A stretch of 64,000 nucleotides of DNA from positions 1 to 64,000 of the forward strand of contig NW_001798954.1 in assembly GCF_000165425.1 (NCBI RefSeq). The letters run 5' to 3'. The position numbers were made by a program, and so were the translations under genes. Source of the DNA: Paramecium tetraurelia. Lineage: Eukaryota > Ciliophora > Oligohymenophorea > Peniculida > Parameciidae. The notes beneath the pieces are model-generated. The model did not search any database and was not told where the DNA came from. It saw only the letters and a list, made by a program, of their open reading frames with translations. Positions 51,751 to 61,870 of the stretch are shown here, one piece after another; positions within the stretch are counted from its first letter, which is position 1, and every line of letters starts with the position of its first letter.

Positions 51751-52474
51751 ATGTTTACAACTCCAGAACTTTATCTTGATCATCCCTTTAATATCAACCG
51801 TTATTAAAATATATTCTTCAAATACCATCCGAATGTAATCATTGGCGAAGGTTTCAAAAGAACCTACTCATACGAATCCTTAATCACAGAACAACAATTG
51901 TTGAAAAAAAGAAATGAATATTGGGGTACTCTTCAAGGACTTTTTAGAGACTTAAATTATTGGAGACCAGGAAGTGTGGATAAAACTGAAACAAATTTTA
52001 GATATGGATGAAGGTAAATATCTCTTTAAAATAGTTTTAGAGAGTGCAAAGAGACATTTAGAGGATGCTAACTTAACCCTGGTAGAAAATAGCATTTAGA
52101 TGGTCTATGATGAGCGTGGTAACTCATATCTATATATCTTGAGGCAATCGATATTAGATCCCAATCTTTGCCATTAACTTACCTGTATCATACAGCGATT
52201 CTGGAATAATTACACTGAATAATGATTTTGAGGCAAAGGATGTTACAGTAATTGATGATTTTTATTTTAGTTTAAAATTAGGAGTGTTAGATGGGATCAG
52301 GATCAGGTTGCGACCTATAATACAAAAGATAGTGTTGAATTCTTGATTTAGGAATTGAAAGTTAAAGAGAATGTGGAAAACGTGAGATTATTCATACAAG
52401 GGAAAGAGATGACTCAGTAATTTGGAAATTACGATATCACTGAGGAGTCGATAGTACAAGCCTTCCTATTTTGA
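51751..52474 (+). CDS. Ubiquitin domain-containing protein (UBTD1/2 type)
   Basis: ATG 51751 (MFTTPELYLDHPFNINRY) to TGA 52472-52474. The UBTD N-terminal domain is recognisable: LITEQQLLKKRNEYWGTL, ESAKRHLEDANLTLVEN, MVYDERGNSYLY. The C-terminal ubiquitin-like domain follows: DSVEFLIQELKVKENVEN, VRLFIQGKEMTQQFGNYD, ending SIVQAFLF. Several small introns are needed, near 52015, 52135 and 52275. UBTD proteins bind E2 enzymes of the UBE2D group. It shares a 66-bp divergent region with the RS-protein gene. Confidence 0.82.
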
Positions 52475-52497
52475 TTATTATTAAAATATAATATATA

Positions 52498-54519
52498 ATG
52501 AATAAATAGAGACGTTAGAAAGTATTGCCGATCCAACAGATTTAGGCCAAACTGAAATAGCTGAAACAAAGTATAAGAGCTAGTGAGATCAAGTCTTTGA
52601 GATCATCTTGTCTATTCACGGAAAGCACTCCTAATGAGAAATTCGATATTCTTAAACCAAAGCAGAATCAGAATAGCAGTCTTGATGAAAGGACCATGTA
52701 CATTAAGCCTACTTTCAAGAAGAAGATGAAAACCACCAAAAGGTAATTTAAGGTATAACAGAAGTCCTCAATCCATGAAGGCTAAAACAAGCTCAATTAT
52801 AACCAAGTCTAAAACTACTGTGTCACCCCAGAAACATATCAAAGATATATTGCAAAGTTACATTAAGAGCAAATTTCCAAAGAGTAGAACCACATCCAAA
52901 TCGAAATCACCTCCAAAGTTAAAAAAAGTCTTAAGTCCTCAATAAAGATAGATCAGAAGTGAAAGCAAAAAGAAGCTGAAATCAAAGCTAAAAACAACTG
53001 TCAGTCCCCAAATGAAGAAATCTAAGAAGTTAAAAACTCAGGTGCAATACTATCAACCTCAAATAAGTAAGATCAGTTCGATCAGATTAAATACCTTCTC
53101 TGTAAGCGAAGATCCTCATAAAATGATATTGAATTCGATAATCGAAGAATTGTAGTTGATGAATGAGAAACAAATGATCGAATTATAATAGTATCTAAGA
53201 AACATCAAATAGGAGAAGAAGGATGAAGCCTTGTAAACGAGCATACATGAAAGATTCGACATGCAGAAGAAGCACCAGTAAGTGGCATCTCAAGAAAGCC
53301 TCCCTTTAAATATCATTAATCAGATATGTCACCAAAGAGAGGAAGGTATCAAATTGAGAGTTGCTATGCAAATGGATGCCTTTAACAATTTATTATAGCA
53401 ACAAAAAATATCTCCCAGATCTTTTAAGAACAATAATCAAGCACTTTAATAATGGGAAGTTCAATAGACTCAAAAATTGAATCGGTATCAAGAACAACTC
53501 AAGAATATCCAGTATGTTACTAATAAAATACAATAAAAAACATTAAAAGACTTTTAATGCATAGAAGAATTAGAATTAAATAAATCTATTGTTATTTAAT
53601 AGTTATGTACTAGAATCAGTATTATTTAGAACAAATTTCATTCGAATCTAGTTATTTAGATTAATCGGATCTCTAATTAAGCACTCCGATACAACAGAAG
53701 AATATCAATTTCAAGAGGAAAGATATTGTTATAGACGTTGACTTTTAACCCTAACAAAATATAGTTGAAATTTAAACGAATGTTGGAACCATCAGTCTAT
53801 TCGTTGAAATTCTCTGTTAATATATTGTAGGTATTTCATTTAGTATATGATAGAAACCAATTTGAGCTCGTTTATCAGAAGAATGAACTATCCCTTTGGC
53901 CTATAACCCTTTAGTAAACTAAGACAAATACATGGACATGAAGTAATAGAGGATGACAAATACTTATACCCGGTCTAGGAATATATCTTCACTGAATTAT
54001 AAGTAAGATATTATCATAGAATAAGCAAAATAGTTCCCTATATGAAAAGATTCATAATCGAGCCATATTTGATACTTTCAACGAAATACTGAACTAATAT
54101 CGGCCATTCTATTACAGTAATGGCTAACCATACCCTTGGGAATACAATAGGAATCTAGTGGTTATCTTATATGACAGTGAGAATATCAATTTATTATTGA
54201 TGAAGGCCAAAGAAAAGTTGATATTTTATGCTTCAACTTTGTGCGGCTTAATAAATGAGGACGATGAGGAAAATGGTGAATAATTACTAAATTATGAACA
54301 AGTCTTGTAGAACTTGATCAATTCGGATTATTTGTCTCAATTGCGAAACGAACGGTTATAGTTATGTATAAACAATGAAGTAATCTTTAATATCATATTT
54401 AATAGTTATAAGAATATGAGTACATGTGGTCATATACAGACACAACTGAAACTTTAGTTGAAATAACTGATCACATTTTCGAAGATTTAATAAATGAATT
54501 AACACTTGAATTATAATGA
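52498..54519 (+). CDS. CEP350/TRM-like basic and coiled protein
   Basis: ATG 52498 (MNKQRRQKVLPIQQIQAK) to TGA 54517-54519, about 620 residues. The N-terminal 250 residues are Lys/Ser/Pro-rich (KSKTTVSPQKHIKDI, SKSKSPPKLKKVLSPQ), likely microtubule- or RNA-binding and disordered. A coiled middle follows. The C-terminal domain has HNRAIFDTFNEILNQYRP, then YPWEYNR, and ends DTTETLVEITDHIFEDLI then NELTLEL. This arrangement recalls the C-terminal domain shared by CEP350 and plant TRM proteins (DUF4378-like). It predicts a basal-body or cortical microtubule role. Introns of 19-26 nt were read; the one near 53840 starts at the second of two adjacent GTs. Confidence 0.6.
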
Positions 54520-54528
54520 AAATATAAA

Positions 54529-56017
54529 TCAATTTCTCAGGTTTCTATCCTGCTCATTCATAGCATAATATTAAGCTAAGTTTATATTGACTTGCTAATT
54601 AATTTCTTCATTTGTTTTCTTAATGAATAGTCTTTTATATAAGTATAAAGTGCACATCATTAAAATACCCATGATACTCAAAACAACTAACCATACTATC
54701 CATGTATTAGTCTCCTGAGTGTAATTAATCTATTAACTATAGACATATATCATACCCAACTACCATCATCATCCAAATAACCAACCATTCTCCTCTTACA
54801 AACTTCAGGAAGAGAACTATTTATGAAACTCTTGCATACAGCTTAAAATGGACCGAAACGAGAACTATCATATATCTCTTAATCTCCTTAATCAAAATTT
54901 GACTTGTAACCTGATACTGTTAGACTACCCCTATATTTTATATCATTAATGTAGAGGATTGGCCAAGCTCGAATTTATAATTCTTCATTTTTTTCATATT
55001 CCTTAGAAAGCAACAAATTATCATCTAAATCATCATTAAGTCCTGAGAAGCTCTCCTTATAACAATTCTCTATCTTCTGCTAGTCAATCTAAACTTATTC
55101 AAGGACATATTTATAGCACAAATTTGCAATAGAGATAGAGGATCCTAGACATTATTGGCTGTATTTTATGACATATTTCCACCATTTTACTTTATCTACG
55201 TTGTATATGCAGAGTTATCTAACCACTTCTCTTACTGCATCTTGACCATCCAAAGGACCATCACCATCAGGATCTGGAGCACAATATCTTCCTCCAGAGA
55301 GACAAAGTGAGTCTCTTTTATTAAAATTTGTCTTGGCACATTATGCGCAACGTCCTAAGGTGTAATGAGGAGTGAATTATAAGGATTCATTCATTTGCAT
55401 GTGAAATGAGTAAAATTGCCTTAAAAATTTATAGCTTTTCTAATCCATTGAACTAAACCAATACTCATACTTCACTATATCTGTTTAATAAAAGTCTGGG
55501 AATTTCACTTGCACATACAGATTCTTGTGATTGATTTACAATAAAAAATTCTTAAGGATATTTCCCTAATTTTTGGATATCATAATGGTTGGAATGCGTA
55601 TATCCAAATTACTTTCAGAATCATTCCTTGCTCCAAGATTGAGTTCCTAATTGGTATCATCAACTATGATCAACATTACGTAACCATAATTTTAAGCATT
55701 AATTGCCTTATTGATATAATATATATTAAGTTTACTTTTTTGAAGTTCAAGCATTCTCCCCTTTCAACAAGTAGAATTTTTGAATTGGCATAATCGTTAT
55801 TGTAATTTCCAATCCTTTCTTCTTGAAGTTCACAAAAATTGTAAGGTTAAGCCAATTCCAACTCAGCTGAAATCTTCTATCCGTATGGAACATATCCAAA
55901 ATTGGCTATATTAAATTGAATCTCTTTGAGTATCTCTTCTGATGCCAAGGTTGATGGACTCAAGATTTTAAAATATTGGTCTGCCTAAACTATGATTAAT
56001 AATGACAATAGCAACAT
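54529..56017 (-). CDS. Vacuolar sorting receptor-like protein
   Basis: Minus strand, ATG 56017 to TGA 54531-54529, about 470 residues. Signal peptide MLLLSLLIIVQA; a PA domain (GYVPYGQKISAELELAQ, ILLVERGECLNFKK, PTIMISKNQGNILK). The Cys-rich VSR core follows: GGRYCAPDPDGDGPLDGQDA, VREVVRQLCIYNV, a CxxxC-type region, ILYINDIKYRGSLTVSG and FGPFQAVCKSFINSSLPEVC. One transmembrane helix (WIVWLVVLSIMGILMMCTLY) and a short cytosolic tail (QQVNINLAQYYAMNEQ) with YxxM-like sorting potential complete it. It is the plant/protist type of cargo receptor for vacuolar or dense-core sorting. Its stop is 9 bp from the converging gene. Confidence 0.88.
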
Positions 56018-56111
56018 ATAAAAAAATATAATTATTCAGAAAGTGTCGTAATCAAGAAATTTGAATAATTAAAGTCGACATTATTTTTGAAATCATATAG
56101 ACTTAAAGTAT

Positions 56112-58398
56112 TCATAAAGCTATCTATATAGTTTGTAGAATTTATTTAATTTCAATGGTACTAATGGGTTTTTATAAAAAATAGTCCATACCCACTTCAT
56201 TGCACATTTGTTTGGTCTACATGTCAGTGTAAGCAGTTTAGGCAATGATGATGGGAGGATCTAAGTCTGCAGAACGACAAAATTCGAGTATCTGTTGAGT
56301 GGCTTAGATGCCATTCATGATTGGCATTTCGATATCCATCAGGATGACCTGATAGTTTTCTTTTTTGAATTTCTCTAGTCCTTCCTTGCCATTATGTGCT
56401 GAATCGCACTTAATGTTCAATCTTGAAAGCATTGTAGTAAGTGCATAGATATTAACAAATTCATCATCGACAATAAGGATTTTAGCTCTTTCTTCTGCAT
56501 ACTCACTGACAACTTGATCAATAGAGTATTTCTGCTTTTTAGGTTTCTTTGGTCCTTCTCTAAAGACATAGGGTGCACAAATGACATCATCTGGCTCAGA
56601 AAAATCTTTTAGTATAAGAATTAATAAGCATACTTTCCGATTATTTTTCAATTAGTTTCTATTTGCCCTTTAATGAGAATGTAAAAGAGGACTACCTCTT
56701 CTTATCACTAGGACTGATGATAAAGCTTTATTCCAAAAAGCTTCTACCAGAACTGTGTATTTTACTATATTTGATAGTCCTCCTGCTAACAACATCAGGT
56801 AAATCCATAGTTTTGAGATCCTCTAGGTAGAACCAAAATGTAGTGCCAGTCTTATTATTGGATTGAAAATGTATACCAGATTCGTAATTGGGAGACAATC
56901 CGTTACAAATAGTATTACTTATCATTAAACCTAACCCAAAATTAAGATTGGACTTTCGTTTATGAGGTTGTTTAAGGAACTCTTACAATCGATTCTGAGT
57001 GTTCTAATCCATTCCAGAGCCTGTATCTTAGACACTGACTTTAATAAAGGATTAATCGTGTATGATTTATTCTTGAACATCGATGTTGACACTGCCAGAG
57101 AAGGTAAACTTTTAGGCATTGGACAAGAGATTATTAAGTACTTATTTGAAGCGTTGACCATCCGTATGAATCTAGCACTCATTCATCTTAACATTAAGTT
57201 GCACACCCTTCATATTGAGTTGTTATCGATACAATTCAGACACTTCGTGGATGAGCAAGTAGATGTTTTATATCTAAATGGTTAGTATGAAATTCTTAGA
57301 CAAGATCAAACTGAAATCCCTAACATCTTGAACTATGGAATTGAGAATGTAACAGGAATTCAAAATGGGTTAGATACATGTATTCACAATATAGTCATCG
57401 TCGATATCCTCAATAGCATTTTCTGCTAGAATCCTTATGCAATTTAATGACGTACTGAATTCATGACTGAAGCTGCGAAACAGTTAATTCATAAGTTACT
57501 TAGTTACTTTCCTCTCCCAATAATCTCTCAATTCAAACATGTCATGGAATCTCAGACCCACATTATCATTAATGAGGGCTAATTCAATCATGTAATTGTC
57601 TCCAAAAGGAGCAGAACAATCCAATACTTTACATTTAATAAGATCTGCTGTTTCTATCAATTGCAAAAGAGTGCCAATTTTATATTTCTTGAATTGTTTG
57701 TTAAGTTTATGGATGACTATCTCCTTGAGTATTTATTGAATGGCCACAGGATCATCAGAACCCAATAATTTCTGCTATTCAGATGTTTGACTGACCATTT
57801 TGCCTTAGCGAGTGACCACCAGATCATATTTGTCATTCTGACTGATTATCAAACTATCTGATGGATTGATCCAAGTTTTGGAGTAACTATGATTCTTTGA
57901 AACCTGACGGACTTTCTCTGCAGAACGATTGATAGACAACCAAGCCATCAGAATGAATGCGTAACCGACCAAGGTGTGTTCATAGCTGAACTCTAATTTG
58001 GCACTAACCACCACAGCTATGAATGGCATACAAAGAAACATTTTCTTAGGATGCTGATGATTCTAGATTGGAATGATATAAAGCAACCTTTTTGGGAATA
58101 ATGCAAAATACATCTCACTGATATGTGTAGAACCTATGGTTCTTAATGAATTGCCAACAAGCAACAGTATAAGCAATTCAATCCGATCGTTCTTAAAGTT
58201 CCTTCTCTTGAACCGCCAACCAAACCACATGCTTAAAACACCCAATGATGATATCATAGCATATACTTGGTAACTTCTCTGTAAATCGAAGAAATATTCT
58301 GCCAACGATGCTCCACCTATTCCTACAATATACAAAAAATCAATAATAATCATATTTATAGTAAACCATTCAAATATTCTCTAATCTATCGGCTCCAT
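56112..58398 (-). CDS. Hybrid histidine kinase with membrane N-terminus
   Basis: Minus strand, ATG 58398 (MEPIDQRIFEWFTIN) to TGA 56114-56112, about 740 residues. The N-terminal ~200 residues hold several membrane segments (MIIIDFLYIVGIGG, LSMWFGWRFKRR, FIAVVVSAKLEFSYEH, TLVGYAFILMAWL). The dimerisation H-box is FSHEFSTSLNCIRIL. ATPase motifs include the region with NPLLKSVSKIQ and a G2-like NNKTGTTFWFYL. The C-terminal receiver domain has LIVDDEFVNIYAL (acidic pair), the phosphoacceptor Asp in LMDIEMPIMNG, and the Lys region QKPIS. It is a two-component sensor of the hybrid type found in ciliates and other non-metazoan eukaryotes. Ligand unknown. Introns of normal small size. Confidence 0.87.
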
Positions 58399-59593
58399 TA
58401 ATGGACTCTGTTATTTTCACACCTCTCTTCCATTTCAAATCACATCATTTGAATATCTCTAAATTTACTATCCTCCATCATATCATACTTATATCTTTAA
58501 TTCATCCATTATAATCTCTATAACTCTTCATAAATAATATTAAACACTAGCAGAACACTTGTTTATTTCTGAATTTATCAAATCTATTTGCTGAATTCTA
58601 ATATATATCATTTATCATTCATATAAAATCCTTATGACTTTTTAACATGTAGAAACAATAATCAAAAGTGAGACTTAAATTACTTTAGAACATCAACTTG
58701 TATTGAATCTTATAGATCTATTAATAACAAACAATTGTAACAATTATTCAGCACATGCAATTGAAATCATAAATAATCCACTTTCTTATTATTACTCATA
58801 TTAACATGTCTATTTGAATAAATCCATTATTATAATTTTATTAAATTATTCATTTTCTTAAAATCTATTAATTTAATACACCTTCATTCATTTTAATTAA
58901 TAAACTTCTCCAAATTTAACTAAATATTATGGTCACTCTTATAGAATTAGCATCTTCAATAAACAAAGGAGTCAACTGACTATATATAACTTTTATTCAT
59001 GACTATATCCTAATTTGCAACTTTGGAATCATATCTGCATTAAAAGTGACATTAACTTAAAAATTTAAAGTCATCATTAAAGATCACAAACAAAACACTT
59101 CTAATAATTTAGTACATTAAGAGTTATATCTTGACGTTATAAAATTATCAACTTCTTTTTCTTTGTAGTTATTATAAATTTTTAATATAACTGTGCGTAT
59201 AATTGTAAATCACTATTATAGAGTAGAAATTGTGAATTATCTAGGTATTTCAATCTGATATTAATAAAGTAAATCATCTGTAATTGAGTTTTTCTCGGAA
59301 AATAATGTTGATTTAATTCCCATCACTGAGTAAGATTAAAATTATTAAGATCTTTATCTTTAAAATCTAATAACAAGACTCTCTTTCATGATGTTCGTAA
59401 TTCAGTACTTTAGCATTTATTTACATGGAATCTCTCATTTAAAGTAATCTTGACTAGATGTCAAAAATTTACTCAAATAATAAACATAAGGTTTATTAAT
59501 GAAACTCCTGATTGCTTGATTACAATAGTAGTATTGTTAAGAATACAGATATGAACTTTCTTTATGATAAATATTATTAATATGTTTGATTTA
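58399..59593. other. Long intergenic region, no gene seen
   Basis: About 1.2 kb, the longest gene-free stretch apart from the subtelomeric end. Very AT-rich on both strands. TGA breaks all long frames, and no RNA gene, repeat or conserved motif was recognised. Confidence 0.5.
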
Positions 59594-60675
59594 TCATTAT
59601 ATTGATTGTAAAAACATAAACATTTATTCTTCTAATCTAAGTTATTTGACACCATATTCGCTATTTCCATATCTATAAACATGATCGAATTTCCCATAAA
59701 TATCCTCTTTGGATAACTAAAGACAGATATTAAATTCTTTACTTTCGATTTTTCATCATTTTCTGTAAAATCAGTAATCTTTTACAAACCTGAGAAAAGT
59801 AACAATAATTTTAATGGTTGTTAAGATAATTGACTGGGATTGAAAGTAGTTGTCTATTAAGCTTCATCACTTTTCTCTGTTTCAACCAAGATCTTCATAT
59901 CGAAATCATCTGAAAGTAATAATAAACTACTTCTTACCTCTCTCTAATAACCTATGAAATTTGGACTCTATTGTGACTGTGTAACCCCAATAGTAGCCCT
60001 CCTTTTTAGCATCTTAACTTGAGACAGGAGTACCAGTCAGATGAGTGGAATTAGGATCATCCAATTTCAAAGTGACTCTGGTTCCTGGTTGCAATGGATA
60101 ATTAATTAAGACTTATCTTTTGAGTCCAATTTCCACCCAAGATGTGTCACCTTTACTAGGTCTTTCAACAACGACACCTTCTCTGAAGGGACATACCTAT
60201 TCTGTAAGTAAATGATGTTTTGATTCAATTGGATTCATGAGACCAACATTTTTTAAATCGGAGTGAATTGGAAACAAGTACTTTCTCAGATATTGTGGTG
60301 TTTCCAAATATTATAGGTTTCTAACAACGTAGGATGCCACATCGAATTATTTGCTTTTTGGTATGCTACAATGTAAATATGGAGATACTATGAATAATCT
60401 CTGAGGATGATGACTTCATCTACTTAAAAGATCGCAAACATCCTTGCTAATTGAGACATAAAATAACTTCTCAATTCAGATGATTAAGCATTAGAGATAA
60501 TTGAATCTGGGATGGCAATAGTGACATGTCTTTATTCAACTGCTAATTTCTTCTTTTATTGTTCCTTCTTCTTCTTCTTTTCCTTCTTTATCTGTTGTAC
60601 TTCTTCGATTACAGGTTCTGGTTACTTTTCATCATCGAACTTCACAATAGATTTCACTTTATTCTTTTTATCCAT
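59594..60675 (-). CDS. SPOUT1: SPOUT-class RNA methyltransferase (SPOUT1/C9orf114)
   Basis: Minus strand, ATG 60675 (MDKKNKVKSIVKFDDEK) to TGA 59596-59594, about 320 residues. A basic coiled N-terminus precedes the SPOUT domain: VTIAIPDSIISNAQSSELR, SQLARMFAIFQVDEVI, NLQYLETPQYLRKYLF. The inserted OB-like part follows: REGVVVERPSKGDTSWVE, KRQVLINYPLQPGTRVTL, VSSQDAKKEGYYWGYTV. The cofactor-knot end is QPLKLLLLFSGL then KQLRLEEQMFMFLQ. Introns of 23 and 26 nt were mapped. The family methylates RNA (28S rRNA in animals) and includes CENP-32. It begins 20 bp from the eIF3j stop. Confidence 0.9.
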
Positions 60676-60695
60676 AATTAAGATATATATATTTA

Positions 60696-61208
60696 TCACA
60701 TGAAATCATCATCATCATCAACGTTATCAAAGTCCTCTTCTTCATCTTCCACAATGTTTTTAGTCTTTCCAAATGAAACTCCCTTTGGTGGTCCTTGCTA
60801 TTGACTCTTCTTCTTAATGGCTTCTTCTGCTTCAAATTGCTTCCTTTTTTTAATGTAAATTTCCTCCACTGCTTTGAACAATTCCTCGTAATGATTCAAC
60901 AATAATTTTCCTTCCAACTTAGTTAACAAGGTCTTCAAGAACTCGGTTGTATAGTTGGGACCCACATTTTACAAAGCTGCAGCAAAATTCTCACCAATTT
61001 TCTTCAGATCCACTTATCCAATATTCTTCTTAACTGGTTTGTCTCCTCCGAATAAATCGAAAACATTATTCATATCTGATTCCTTTGATTGCACTTCTGA
61101 TTTCTACTATTAAGTTTAAGGTTATTTAGACTTGTCGTCTTCCTTCTATACTTACTCTTCCCCTTGTTCTTCGTCAGCGTATTATTCCCAATCCTCTACG
61201 TCTGACAT
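60696..61208 (-). CDS. EIF3J: Translation initiation factor eIF3 subunit j
   Basis: Minus strand, ATG 61208 (MSDVEDWEQYADEEQ) to TGA 60698-60696, 170 residues without an intron. An acidic N-terminus with a Trp (DVEDWEQY), a central helical dimer domain (NYTTEFLKTLLTKLEGKL, LLNHYEELFKAVEEIYIK, KKRKQFEAEEAIKKK) and an acidic tail ending DDDDDFM match eIF3j, whose last residues are typically DYEDFM. eIF3j binds the 40S decoding centre and controls mRNA entry. It is shorter than the animal protein because the N-terminal acidic region is reduced. Confidence 0.88.
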
Positions 61209-61410
61209 TTGGATAATTAAATTAAAGAATAATCACAATTTTAATTCCCATTATAATATATATATATGCACTCCTATTTTATTTATAATTTAATTCCGCA
61301 CTATTATTAAATCATACAATTATTAAAATCAAACACACTAAATATTCTACTATTTTTAAATATGAACCACTTCATTTATTAAATAATATTAATATCAAAT
61401 TCTACACAAC

Positions 61411-61849
61411 ATGGCCAGAACCAAACAAGGAAAACCAAGCAATAACAAATTCAGTCTTTCACCTCAAAGTATGTGCAATGACTCCTTGGAAAACAAAAAA
61501 CAAATTTACAAAAACCAATAAAAAAGGAAACACAAATTCAGACCTGGAACTGTCTCTCTGAGAGAAATCAGAAAGTATGTCTCCTCTCTAAAATTGTAGA
61601 TATCAATCATCCACTCAACTCCTGATTAGGAAACTGCCATTCTAAAGACTAGTGAGAGAAGTGTCATAGAGATCTGAGAAAGATTTCAGATTTACCCAAT
61701 CTGCCCTTTATGCTTTACAGGAAGCCACAGAAGGATTCATTACTCATCTATTTGAAGATGCCAACCTGTGTTCTCATCACGCGAAGAGGGTAACCTTACT
61801 CACTCGAGACTTGCAATTGGCCATCAGAATCTAAGGAATAGAATATTGA
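61411..61849 (+). CDS. Divergent histone H3 variant
   Basis: ATG 61411 ([17 protein letters not shown]) to TGA 61847-61849, about 137 residues with one 25-nt intron (GTATGT...TTGTAG) near 61573. The fold domain is clear: [68 protein letters not shown]. The N-tail begins ARTKQ, so K4 is kept, but then differs completely from canonical H3: no ARKS motifs, and it has Cys, Asn and Ser. Loop 1 has canonical length, which argues against a simple CenH3. The end is IQGIEY instead of IRGERA. A specialised replacement variant is the best reading. Confidence 0.9.
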
Positions 61850-61870
61850 TTTGTGATAAATAAAATACTG

